From: Rathayibacter caricis DSM 15933
Lineage (GTDB): Bacteria > Actinomycetota > Actinomycetes > Actinomycetales > Microbacteriaceae
Direction: 5' to 3'
NCBI RefSeq assembly: GCF_003044275.1
Contig: NZ_PZPL01000001.1
Coordinates: 62,001 to 126,000 of the forward strand
Length of the DNA stretch: 64,000 nucleotides
Position numbers and translations under genes: made by a program. Shown piece by piece: positions 49,953-57,597 of the stretch. The notes under the pieces were generated by a model. That model did no database searches. It was not told the DNA's origin and saw only the letters and a program-made list of their open reading frames with translations. The first letter of the stretch is position 1. The number at the start of each line of letters is the position of its first letter.

Positions 49953-51092
49953 TCAGAACAGGATGCGCAGCCGCGCGGGAGCGCTCACCGAGGGCGAGAC
50001 GGAACTGCTCCCGCCGTACTCGACCGTGACGAGGTGCCTCCCTCGCGGCAGCCGCGGCAGCAGCACCGAGGCGCGACTCCGCGTATCGGTGCCGACCGCC
50101 GCCGTCGCGACCACTTCCCCGTCGACGAGGAAGGTCACGGGCCCGGCCGGGGAGGACGCGTCCGGCACGGTGACGACAGCGGTCGCGCGGACCCGCTGCA
50201 CCGAGAGGGCGGTGCTCAGCGCCAGCCCGATCCGCGTCGAGGAGTCCGCGAGGGGTGCATCGGCGCTGACGTCGAAGCCTCCCCACCACACCGTCCGGTC
50301 GCTCGTCTCCCCGTCCGGGAACTCGTCCGTCGTCGGTCCGGTCGCGAAGCGCGCGTAGAGGATCTCGTCGTTGAAGAGGGGGTACACGTCGGTGGGAAGG
50401 GTGAAGGTCAGCGTGGATCCGTCGGCCGAGACCACCGCATCCTCCGAGAAGTAGAGGTAGTCGAATCCGATCCGGGGGTCGCCGAGCCCGAACGCGCCCT
50501 TCAGGGTCTGATCCGGGAGGAACGTGCCCGTCGGCCCCGTCACGCGGACCGCGTCTCCGAGACGGGCCGGCACCACGGTCGGCTGCTCGGGGCTGACGTA
50601 GTTGTACGAGTGGCGCGACCAGGCCGTCGACGGATCGTTCGGCAGCGTCTTCGTCGCGCTCCCGCCGGCGACCGCGGTCAGACTCCAGCGGACGTAGAAG
50701 CCCGAGTAGTACTCCTCCTGGCCCGTCGTGCAGGTCACCTCCACGAGGTCGCCGGGATCGACGGTGAAGTCGGCGGGGAGGGTGATGGTCGGCGACTCCG
50801 CCCACTCCGCCTCGGTCCTGGTCTGCTCGACGTACTCCTGCTGCGAGGTCGAGGACCAGCAGCGGACCGTCTCGTCGACGGGCAGACCGGGATCGGCGAC
50901 GAAGGTGCGCACTCCGCTGTCGACGGACAGAGGCTCGTCGAAGCTGCCGAAGTGCCAGTAGTGGTAGGACTCCGGAGGAGTCGTGGTGAACTCGATCGGA
51001 TCCGCGGGGGCCGCGTTCGCCGCGAGGGGTGCCGACACCATCGCGATCACCGCGATGCACGCCACGACCAGCGCCTCGATCGACCGTCTCAT
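49953..51092 (-). CDS. Secreted protein with Ig-like C-terminal domain
   Basis: This is a 379-residue exported protein. The signal peptide (ALVVACIAVIAMVSAPLAANA) is followed by a beta-rich region of about 250 residues without recognised family (HYWHFGSFDEPLSVDSGVRTF at its start). The last 90 residues form an Ig-like Big_3-type domain (VPDASSPAGPVTFLVDGEVVATAAVG...LPRGRHLVTVEYGG). The ATG at 51092 is preferred over upstream in-frame GTGs because GAGGAG precedes it by seven bases. It probably sits on the cell surface. It converges on the small gene at 49586. Confidence 0.75.
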   Translation of the reverse strand: MRRSIEALVVACIAVIAMVSAPLAANAAPADPIEFTTTPPESYHYWHFGSFDEPLSVDSGVRTFVADPGLPVDETVRCWSSTSQQEYVEQTRTEAEWAESPTITLPADFTVDPGDLVEVTCTTGQEEYYSGFYVRWSLTAVAGGSATKTLPNDPSTAWSRHSYNYVSPEQPTVVPARLGDAVRVTGPTGTFLPDQTLKGAFGLGDPRIGFDYLYFSEDAVVSADGSTLTFTLPTDVYPLFNDEILYARFATGPTTDEFPDGETSDRTVWWGGFDVSADAPLADSSTRIGLALSTALSVQRVRATAVVTVPDASSPAGPVTFLVDGEVVATAAVGTDTRSRASVLLPRLPRGRHLVTVEYGGSSSVSPSVSAPARLRILF

Positions 51093-51323
51093 CAGCCAGC
51101 TCCTCACGATCGCCACGACGCGCGCCTCCCGGCCTGCACCGTTGCGGACCCGTGGTCGGTCCCACAGTAGGGAAGGACGTCCCGGCGCGATAGCTGTCGT
51201 GCCCGCCGGATCCGGGCCGCACCACTCGTCCCCGTCGCTTGACACCGTCTCGAGCGCCTCATCATCATTCAGGGACGATCGGCGGCGGCGAGCCGCCGGC
51301 ACCCCGAGAGGAACGGCGCACCG

Positions 51324-51773
51324 ATGCCCACCATGATCTTCGTCAACCTGGCCGTGGACGATCTCGCCCGCTCCCGCTCGTTCTTCGAATCGCTCGGCTA
51401 CTCGATCAACGAGGGCTTCAGCGACGAGAACGCCGTCAGCGTGGTGATCAGCGACACGATCGTCGCCATGCTGCTGACCCGGGAGTTCTTCGCCGAGTTC
51501 ACCAGCAAGTCGATCATCGACGCCACCACCTCGACCGAGGTGCAGCTCGCCCTCAGCGCCGAGAGCAAGGAGGAGGTCGACGCGATCCACGCGAAGGCCC
51601 TCGCCGCGGGCGCGACGCCCGCCGGCGAGCAGGACCACGGGTTCATGTACTCGAAGAGCTTCGACGACCCGGACGGCCACCACTGGGACTTCGTCTGGAT
51701 GGACCCGGCGGCGGCCGGCGGCGCGCCGGAGCTGACCCTCGAGGAGATGCGGGAGAACACGACGCACAGCTGA
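51324..51773 (+). CDS. VOC family (glyoxalase/bleomycin-resistance-like) protein
   Basis: This is a 149-residue beta-alpha-beta-beta-beta protein, with FVNLAVDDLARSRSFFESLGYSI in the first module and GFMYSKSFDDPDGHHWDFVWM in the second, the usual metal-ligand positions of the vicinal oxygen chelate fold. The substrate is unknown. A TTGACA hexamer at 51239-51244, well upstream, may be the -35 box. It converges on the GH26-like gene with 17 bases between stops. Confidence 0.88.
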   Translation: MPTMIFVNLAVDDLARSRSFFESLGYSINEGFSDENAVSVVISDTIVAMLLTREFFAEFTSKSIIDATTSTEVQLALSAESKEEVDAIHAKALAAGATPAGEQDHGFMYSKSFDDPDGHHWDFVWMDPAAAGGAPELTLEEMRENTTHS

Positions 51774-51790
51774 GCCGCGCCGGCCCCGGA

Positions 51791-52975
51791 TCAGCCGACG
51801 GGCGCGGGAGGCGTCGTGCAGCGCTCGGACAGGTCGGAGTAGACGAGCCCGTCCGGCAGATCGGCGCGGAACGCCCTCCGCGTCTCGTCGTCGTCGAGGA
51901 CGGACCAGTGCACCTCGTCCTGCACCTCGGGCTCGAACTTGTCCCACTCGAACCAGTTGACCATCCGGATGCTCGGGAACCGCGTCGCGACGTCCTCCGA
52001 GAGGACCTGCCGCCACCAGGCCTGCTTGATCGCGAGCTCCCCCTCCGGGTCGCCCCGCGGCACGACGAGCGCCGCCGTCTCGGGGATCGCGACGGGCTTC
52101 CCGTGCTCGACTCCGTACGTCCGGTAGAAGTCCGGCGCCGCCGTCTCGTCACCCGCAGCCCCGCTGTAGGTGCCGGTCAGCTGCGCGGCGAACTTGCCGG
52201 GCTCGGGCAGCTCGTTCTCGCCCCACGGATGCGCGGAGCCCCAGTGGTAGAGCGACATGCCCACCCAGTCGACGGCGTCGTCGCCCGGGTAGTACGGCGC
52301 GTAGGGGTCGTCGTCGAGGGTGAGGACCCCGTCGCCGGTCGTGTCGAGCAGGGCGAAGTCCGCGGTCCCCGGCTGCGCGGCGGAGGCACCTCCTGAGAAG
52401 GGGTACCCCTCGGCACTGTTGGGCGCCCACATCATCGCCGTCCCGGGAGCGTCCGCGTGCACGGCCGCCGCCACCCGCCGGAACGTCTCGACGTACGCCG
52501 TCGGCTGCTGCCCCCACGCGTACCAGGAGCCGTTCATCTCGTGCGCGAACCGCACGATGACCGGCACGCCCCGCTCGTTCACCGCGGCGGCCAGGTCGGC
52601 GATGTCGGCAGCGACGTCGTCGGTCACCGCGGCGAGACCGCCGATCGACTCCAGGGTGAGCAGGAGCGTCCCGCCGTTCACCCGCAGCTGCTCGGCGGCC
52701 GCGTGCACCTCGTCGCGCTCCCCCGCGGTCAGCGGGAGATCGGCGAAGGCCACCGCGACGGACGGGCGCTCGCCCAGAGCCGTGCTGTACTCCTTCAGCG
52801 TCTCGGCTCCCCAGTCCAGGTTCACTCCGAAGAGCGTGCCCTCCGCGGGCACGATCTCGGCGGCGGGGCGGACGACGCACGACGCGATCGCCCCGGCGGA
52901 CGGGCCCGAGCATCCGACGAGCCCGGACACCACTGCCGCGAGGGCGAGCGCGGAGAGGCGTCGGAAGCGGGGCAC
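51791..52975 (-). CDS. GH26-like glycosidase lipoprotein (beta-mannanase type)
   Basis: This is a 394-residue exported glycosidase. The lipobox LVGC (Cys22) marks a lipoprotein. The TIM-barrel carries RFAHEMNGSWYAWG, the GH26 acid/base region, and IPETAAL with the probable nucleophile Glu; WAPNS and DWVGMSLYHWG are also family landmarks. GH26 enzymes cut beta-mannans or mixed-linkage glucans, so it may contribute to hemicellulose use along with the GH43 and GH10 genes of this window. The start is the ATG at 52975. No transporter is adjacent. Confidence 0.85.
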   Translation of the reverse strand: MPRFRRLSALALAAVVSGLVGCSGPSAGAIASCVVRPAAEIVPAEGTLFGVNLDWGAETLKEYSTALGERPSVAVAFADLPLTAGERDEVHAAAEQLRVNGGTLLLTLESIGGLAAVTDDVAADIADLAAAVNERGVPVIVRFAHEMNGSWYAWGQQPTAYVETFRRVAAAVHADAPGTAMMWAPNSAEGYPFSGGASAAQPGTADFALLDTTGDGVLTLDDDPYAPYYPGDDAVDWVGMSLYHWGSAHPWGENELPEPGKFAAQLTGTYSGAAGDETAAPDFYRTYGVEHGKPVAIPETAALVVPRGDPEGELAIKQAWWRQVLSEDVATRFPSIRMVNWFEWDKFEPEVQDEVHWSVLDDDETRRAFRADLPDGLVYSDLSERCTTPPAPVG

Positions 52976-53192
52976 GTTTCACGGTAACCGCCTACCCGAT
53001 GGCTGCCGGGTGCTGCGGATCCCCTCTGCGGCCCCCCATCAGCGGGTCACGGCAGGGCGGAAAGGCTCTTCGTGCGGTCGCCCCAGCGGTGGGAACGCGG
53101 ACCGGGGCACCCCGTTCGGGCGCCGTGTGCCGGACCGCGACAGGATGGGTCCTGCCTCCGCAGCACCGCGGCCGCTCGAGAGAGGAACCGAC

Positions 53193-53813
53193 GTGGGACT
53201 GTTCTCCCGACGACGTCCGGCCGACCCGGATCCCGTTCCCGTGGTCGTCGATCCGGTGGCGGGGACCGCGCGCGTCGGTGCCGACGCCGTGCCGCTGTAC
53301 CCGCTGGTGATGGACGATCGCGCCGCCGCATCCCTGCGCTCTCGGTCCGACGGCCCGCTGCTCAGAGTGCACGACTCGGGACTGATCGTGGCGTACGTCC
53401 TCGAGCGGGAGGCGGCGTGGGAGTACGTCACCCCGGCGACGGCGGAGCGGCTCGGCCTCACCGAGGCGGCGGTCGCGGAGGAGTCGCTCGCCTGGCTCGC
53501 GCGCATCGCCCCCGTCGCGTCGGGCGGCGACGGGCGGTTCCGCCTCGAGATGCCGGAGGGCAGCGAGGACCTCGCGGCGTCCCTGATCCTGCGCGCGGAC
53601 GTCGTGCACGCGCTCGTGGACGAGTTCGTGGCCGGCGACCCGGTGGTCGCGATCGGGCAGCGCGTCGCGATGCACCTCTGCGGGACGGACGACGCCGAGG
53701 CTGTCGAGGGCCTCCGCGAGCTCGCCCGCGGCCTCTACGAGTCCGGCGACGCCGCTCCGGTCAGCACCGCTCTCTACCGGCTCGGCGCCGACGGATCCGC
53801 CCGCCCCTGGTGA
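53193..53813 (+). CDS. Hypothetical cytosolic protein
   Basis: This is a 206-residue soluble protein (MGLFSRRRPADPDPVPVVVD at the start; LRVHDSGLIVAYVLEREAAWEYVTP and ERLGLTEAAVAEESLAWLARIAP in the centre). The central pattern is reminiscent of DUF1444/YtpQ-like proteins, but the similarity is too weak to assign. The GTG at 53193 has AGAGGAA five bases upstream. It is followed by the small paralogue gene at 53893. No signal peptide or membrane span. Confidence 0.6.
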   Translation: MGLFSRRRPADPDPVPVVVDPVAGTARVGADAVPLYPLVMDDRAAASLRSRSDGPLLRVHDSGLIVAYVLEREAAWEYVTPATAERLGLTEAAVAEESLAWLARIAPVASGGDGRFRLEMPEGSEDLAASLILRADVVHALVDEFVAGDPVVAIGQRVAMHLCGTDDAEAVEGLRELARGLYESGDAAPVSTALYRLGADGSARPW

Positions 53814-53892
53814 CGCGGTCGTGTCGCCTCCACGGGCGACCGTGCCACCGCAATCCCCTGCGCCGGCGGACCGACGCGAGTACAACGAGAGG

Positions 53893-54270
53893 ATGCAGCG
53901 CATCTTCTACGCCGGCGACTCCGTCCTCACCGGGACCGACATCGCCCAGGCCGTCCTCGCCTACGCCCAGGCACTCGCGGGGAAGCAGTCGTCGGCGACG
54001 GTGGACATCCCGGTGCTGCTGTCGACCGGCGAGCGCGGCGAGGCCTCCATCCTGATCGGCCCTTCCAGCCAGCTCTTCTCCGAGACACCCGAGGAGGAGT
54101 CGGCGAGCGAGCTCACCGACGACGCCCTCGTGCAGCACCTCACCGAACTCGCCGGCGCTCTCGGAGTCGCGCGGCCCGTGGTCGAGTCGGCCGCCGACAT
54201 CGCCGCGCAGCACCGCGACGACGTCGATCTCGACCTCGACTTCGACCCGCCGACCCACGCACGGGAGTGA
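53893..54270 (+). CDS. Small conserved protein, paralogue of 49586-49936
   Basis: This is a 125-residue acidic protein (MQRIFYAGDSVLTGTDIAQAVLAYAQALAGK... ending DLDLDFDPPTHARE). It is homologous over most of its length to the product at 49586, including the conserved LIGP-S-QL core. The C-terminal acidic tail is longer. The ATG at 53893 is preceded by GAGAGG. CGCAATCCCCT lies at 53849-53859, 33 bases upstream, the same word as before the paralogue. Function unknown; the composition suggests a soluble protein, perhaps binding another protein through the acidic tail. Confidence 0.7.
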   Translation: MQRIFYAGDSVLTGTDIAQAVLAYAQALAGKQSSATVDIPVLLSTGERGEASILIGPSSQLFSETPEEESASELTDDALVQHLTELAGALGVARPVVESAADIAAQHRDDVDLDLDFDPPTHARE

Positions 54271-54354
54271 GTACCAGGCCGCTCGGGCGTTGAGACGGGT
54301 CCCCCGCACCACCGCCCGCGGGTCGGACGCCGACACGCTCCCGCGCTCGGCGAA

Positions 54355-54651
54355 TCAGACGGGATCCTCCGTCACGCGGAGCCCGCCCGGGGAGTAGGAG
54401 TCGGCGACCCATCGCCTGACCCTGTCCCCGTCGATCACGACCGCCGGCCCGCTGCCGTAGCGGAAGCAGAGCGCGATCCTGGGATCCAGCCAGATCGAGG
54501 AGCGGCCGTTGCCCACGTTCGGCAGGTCCTTCCAGGAGAGGTAGAACGATTCACCTCGGCGCAGCCGGATCCCGATCACGGCTTGCAGATGAGCGAGGAC
54601 GCGGTCGTCGAAGTGCACGTCGAGCCGCGAGTCGTAGACGAGTCGTCCCAT
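54355..54651 (-). CDS. DUF7882-like small protein (copy 1)
   Basis: This is a 98-residue protein with the pattern MGRLVYDS...FDDRVLAHLQAVIGIRLRRGESFYLSW, RSSIWLDPRIALCFRYG and SPGGLRVTEDP. This matches a small family common in Microbacteriaceae (often mislabelled as ATP-dependent DNA ligase; I believe DUF7882). Function is unknown. It is paralogous to 55316-55663. The ATG at 54651 is selected by the homology, with AGGA five bases upstream; a longer in-frame start at 54696 exists. Confidence 0.7.
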   Translation of the reverse strand: MGRLVYDSRLDVHFDDRVLAHLQAVIGIRLRRGESFYLSWKDLPNVGNGRSSIWLDPRIALCFRYGSGPAVVIDGDRVRRWVADSYSPGGLRVTEDPV

Positions 54652-54902
54652 GAGGATCCTGCCGTCGGGTGCATCCGGGGTGGATGCCGTTGCCACGCGA
54701 AGGGGGTCCGGATGGGGTCGGGGTGGAGGCTACGCCCAACGACCCGGCGCGCGTGTGCTTTCTCCGACAATCGACGCGCATCTGCGCCGTCGACGCGAAG
54801 ACCGGACCCGGCACCCCACCGCTCGCGGGACTTCGAGTCGTTCCGGGCGAGCAGTATCGGGCGGTCTCGTCCGCACCCCCGGCCGAGGCGTAGGGTCCGA
54901 GC

Positions 54903-55199
54903 ATGACCGCACTCCTCAGCACCGCGACGGGTGTCTCCACCCCGCCCCCACGCCCCTCCGCATCGCTGGCCGCCGTCGACGCCGGGTCGCACCGACTCGG
55001 CGCAGACGCCGACGGTCTCCTCGAGGAGGCCGCTCGACACGCGCGCTTCTGGGCGTCCTACGACGCCGACCCCCGCTCCTCCACCGCCTGGGCCGACGCG
55101 GCGACCTCGACCTGGCGGCGCCCCGACCGCAGGGCGATCACTCCGGTCCGCGAGGGCCTGGACCAGTGGGACGGCGAGGGCGGCTACGACCCCGAATGA
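54903..55199 (+). CDS. Hypothetical protein between the two DUF7882-like genes
   Basis: A 98-residue polar protein (LLSTATGVSTPPPRPS at the N-terminus; LLEEAARHARFWASYDADPRSSTAWADAATSTWRRPDR in the centre). No family recognised. The ATG at 54903 has GTAGGG further upstream at modest distance. Coding is plausible because of acidic/basic alternation and Trp content, but unproven. It is on the opposite strand from both flanking paralogues. Confidence 0.45.
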   Translation: MTALLSTATGVSTPPPRPSASLAAVDAGSHRLGADADGLLEEAARHARFWASYDADPRSSTAWADAATSTWRRPDRRAITPVREGLDQWDGEGGYDPE

Positions 55200-55315
55200 T
55201 CACCACCCCTGCTCGATGAGGTACTCGGCGTCAGTTCTCCAGGGCGACGGATGGCCGCCACGGGCGGCGGTGCCGGGACGGGACCCGTTCGCGGTCACCG
55301 CGGCGGGCGGATCCG

Positions 55316-55663
55316 TCACGGCGCCTGCGACGAGGCGGGAGGATCGGTGCCGTCCGACCGCCGGATCCCCCTCGGCTCGTCTGTGACGACCATGTCCCGG
55401 CCGAGCCCCGGCCTCAGAAGCTCATGCAGCCACAGCCGGTTGAGGACGACCAGTCGAGAATCGTCGAAACGGTACTCGAGCAGCGCGGCGGGCTGGACGA
55501 GGATCGCGTGCGAGCGGTACTCCGCCTCGTGAAGCGTCCGCCAGGTCAGCCGGAACGGAACTCCTCGCGATATCCGCATGCCGACGGCCGTCCGCACGTG
55601 CGAGAGCGTCCGGTCGTCGAACTCGATCCGGCGGCGCCATGCGCCGAAGATCAGTGCACCCAT
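55316..55663 (-). CDS. DUF7882-like small protein (copy 2)
   Basis: This 115-residue paralogue of 54355-54651 shares MGALIFGAW/MGRLVYDS, FDDRTLSHVRTAVGMRISRGVPFRLTW, RSHAILVQPAALLEYRF and VVTDEPRG. It carries a Ser/Ala/Pro-rich C-terminal extension of about 15 residues. The ATG at 55663 follows AGAGGA seven bases upstream. Function unknown. Upstream to 55950 I see no gene. Confidence 0.65.
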   Translation of the reverse strand: MGALIFGAWRRRIEFDDRTLSHVRTAVGMRISRGVPFRLTWRTLHEAEYRSHAILVQPAALLEYRFDDSRLVVLNRLWLHELLRPGLGRDMVVTDEPRGIRRSDGTDPPASSQAP

Positions 55664-55950
55664 GGTCACGTCCTCTTTCCTCGGTCGAGCGGCCCGCGGA
55701 AGCGCGGTGCAGCCGGCGCGGAGATCCGCGGGATCGAATCCGCGACAGGAGCGGACAGGTCATGAGAACCGAAGTAGGGAGGTGACCGACGCTACTCCCC
55801 CTGAAGGCGGAGGACGTCCGGATGCCCGAGTCCCGTCGGTCCGGCTGCCCCTGCGCCGCGTAGTGGTCCTTCCGCGCCTGTGATGCGTGCCGACGCGTTG
55901 CCCCGAGACAGGAACGGCATACCTTCTGTCCGCCTAGCCTCGCAAGCCCC

Positions 55951-56094
55951 GTGCACGGACCCGTCGTCCGTACTGACACTGAGGGAGTGCAGCAGCCGAC
56001 CGACGCCTCGACGGGCATCCCGACCACCGACGGAGGCACCCGCTTCCGGATGCGCAGCGTTCGCCGCCCCGACTCGAAGCTCGACGCGTTCTGA
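55951..56094 (+). CDS. Possible small ORF coupled to the ANTAR gene
   Basis: A GTG-initiated frame of 47 codons (MHGPVVRTDTEG at its start, FRMRSVRRPDSKLDAF at its end) terminates in TGATG, so its stop overlaps the ATG of the ANTAR gene. Translational coupling is the main support. There is no Shine-Dalgarno and an internal GTG at 55987 is an alternative start. No family recognised. Confidence 0.3.
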   Translation: MHGPVVRTDTEGVQQPTDASTGIPTTDGGTRFRMRSVRRPDSKLDAF

Positions 56095-56351
56095 TGCCGA
56101 CATCCGGCTCCTGTCCCGGAGACAGCGACGCTCCGAACCCGCCGGACGAACCGACGATCGTCTCGTCCGCACTGTCGCGGCACGCGGCCGTCGTGCACCA
56201 GGCCGCCGGCTTCGTGGGCGCCGGCCTGCGGGTCTCCCCCGACGACGCGCTCGCGATCCTCGAGCGCGAGGCGCGGCGGCTCCGGATCGACCTCGCCGTC
56301 CTGTCCGCCGACATCGTCGAGCGTCGCCGCCCTCTCCCCGCTGCGGACTGA
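56094..56351 (+). CDS. Minimal ANTAR-domain protein
   Basis: This is an 85-residue protein whose residues 28-76 (ALSRHAAVVHQAAGFVGAGLRVSPDDALAILEREARRLRIDLAVLSADIVERR) fit the three-helix ANTAR RNA-binding fold. ANTAR domains act as antiterminators on dual hairpins. Most are fused to GAF or receiver domains; here only a short Pro-rich N-terminus is present, so it would need a partner for signal input. The ATG overlaps the stop of a small upstream frame (TGATG). A tandem-repeat cluster begins 14 bases after the stop. Confidence 0.6.
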   Translation: MPTSGSCPGDSDAPNPPDEPTIVSSALSRHAAVVHQAAGFVGAGLRVSPDDALAILEREARRLRIDLAVLSADIVERRRPLPAAD

Positions 56352-56364
56352 TCGCCCCCTCCTC

Positions 56365-56494
56365 GCTGGTCGAGCAGCCCCGAACCGCTCGCTGGTCGAA
56401 CAGCCCCGAACTGCTTGCTGGTCGAACAGCCCCGAACTGCTTGCTGGTCGAACAGCCCCGAACTGCTTGCTGGTCGAACAGCCCCGAACTGCTT
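56365..56494. repeat. Five tandem 26-base repeats
   Basis: Units GCTGGTCGAACAGCCCCGAA+CTGCTT are repeated head to tail at 56365, 56391, 56417, 56443 and 56469. Copies 2-5 are identical and the first differs at three positions. The unit is the 5' arm of the longer hairpin element that follows at 56495, so the array looks like an iterated partial copy of it. Confidence 0.9.
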
Positions 56495-56531
56495 GCTGGT
56501 CGAGTAGCCCCGAAGGGGCGTATCGAGACCC
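56495..56531. repeat. GGTCGAG...CGAGACC palindromic intergenic element
   Basis: GGTCGAGTAGCCCCGAAGGG followed by GCGTATCGAGACC forms a hairpin: GGTC pairs with GACC, GCCCC with GGGGC, around a GAA loop. Elements with this sequence are widely dispersed between genes in Microbacteriaceae (my recollection). It ends the 26-base tandem array. Confidence 0.75.
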
Positions 56532-56555
56532 ACGTCCCCCCGAAGATCTGCCTCC

Positions 56556-56580
56556 TCTCCTCTCCTCTCCTCTCCTCTCC
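56556..56580. repeat. Pentanucleotide microsatellite (TCTCC)5
   Basis: Five perfect TCTCC units are flanked by near-copies. A 15-base direct repeat GCACTCCAGCCGACC follows at 56591-56605 and 56607-56621. All lie in the spacer upstream of the DUF1905 gene. Confidence 0.85.
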
Positions 56581-56685
56581 TCCCCGCCCCGCACTCCAGC
56601 CGACCCGCACTCCAGCCGACCGCGCCCCCTCCGCTGGCTACGCTCGGATTCGAGCACCGCACCGCCGCGCGACGAGGAGCCCCCG

Positions 56686-56973
56686 ATGAGCACCAGCCCC
56701 GGTCCCCTGGACATCGCCTTCACCGCGCCGATCGGCGTCACCGTGAAGGGCGAGCTCTGGTCCTGCGTGGAGGTGCCCGGCTCGGTGGAGCTGTTCGGCA
56801 CCGGCAAGGCGGTGAAGATCCGCGCGACCGTCGACGGCGAGCCGGTGACGGCAAGCCTGATGCCCACCGGCGCCGGCGGGCACATGCTCTCGATCAGCGC
56901 GAAGCTGCGGAAGGCGCTCGGCAAGGACCTGGGCGACGAGGTCGCCGTGCGCCTTCTCGAACGCCTGACCTGA
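56686..56973 (+). CDS. DUF1905 domain protein
   Basis: This is a 95-residue beta-barrel-like DUF1905 protein with FTAPIGVTVKGELWSCVEVPGS, GKAVKIRATVDGEPVTASLMPTGAGGHMLSISAKLRKALGKDLGDEVAVRLLER. The family is often fused or linked to YdeI-type proteins; function is unknown. The ATG at 56686 has GAGGAG seven bases upstream. The upstream spacer is filled with tandem repeats whose length could vary between strains. Confidence 0.85.
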   Translation: MSTSPGPLDIAFTAPIGVTVKGELWSCVEVPGSVELFGTGKAVKIRATVDGEPVTASLMPTGAGGHMLSISAKLRKALGKDLGDEVAVRLLERLT

Positions 56974-57047
56974 CGCGGCCGGGCCGCTCACGGGGTCTCC
57001 TACCCGCGGGCGACGCCGGATCTCGACCCACCTGGCACGATCGGTGC

Positions 57048-57485
57048 ATGCCGACGAGCACCGCACGCACCCGATCCGCGACCGGACTCCGTCGCTCCGG
57101 AGGCGCCGCGGCACTGGTCCTCCTCGCCGCAGCGCTCGGCGGCTGCGCGCTCCTGAGCAACGAGTACTCCCGCCAGCAGATCGACGTCGAGGAGTTCGCC
57201 GACGACCGCTGGACGGAGTGGGAGCCCCTGAGCGGCCTCGAGGTCGTGAGCGACGAGGTCTGCGCAGGCCTGGTCGGCTGCCTCCAGGCGGTCGCTTCCG
57301 AGGATCTCGTGGTCCTGAAGTTCGACTCCGCATCCTCCGCCGGTGACTACGTGGACGGAGCTGGCGGGTCCGTCCATCAGATCGATCCCCTCGTCGTCGA
57401 CTTCCGCGGCACCGGCCTCTCCACAGCCGACCAGGACGCTGTCCTGAGCACCCTGTCGAACATCAACGCGGACAGCCCCGACTGA
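57048..57485 (+). CDS. Hypothetical lipoprotein
   Basis: This 145-residue product has a charged N-terminus, hydrophobic stretch and lipobox LGGC (Cys33) followed by a small mixed domain (SRQQIDVEEFADDRWTEWEPLSG; VVLKFDSASSAGDYVDGAG). It is probably tethered to the outer face of the membrane. No family recognised. The ATG at 57048 lacks a Shine-Dalgarno. A small perfect hairpin (ATCACC/GGTGAT, 57485-57499) sits at the stop codon. Confidence 0.65.
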   Translation: MPTSTARTRSATGLRRSGGAAALVLLAAALGGCALLSNEYSRQQIDVEEFADDRWTEWEPLSGLEVVSDEVCAGLVGCLQAVASEDLVVLKFDSASSAGDYVDGAGGSVHQIDPLVVDFRGTGLSTADQDAVLSTLSNINADSPD

Positions 57486-57597
57486 TCACCGTCGGTGATG
57501 GCGGGTCGGCGAGCACGGCGGGCCGAGGGATCGCGGGGAGGACGATCGTGCCGCCCCGACCGGCGCGGCGCGCTGCGGGGACGGTCATAGTGGCTCC

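Noticed and set aside
56365..56520. Regular 26-base repeats considered as a CRISPR array
   Set aside because: Repeats are directly contiguous with no spacers and no cas genes are near.
55422..56924. 500-codon minus-strand frame through the tandem repeats
   Set aside because: The apparent protein repeat (SSGLFDQQAVRGCSTSKQF) is only a translation of the 26-base DNA repeat. No start signal, and it overlaps the ANTAR and DUF1905 genes.
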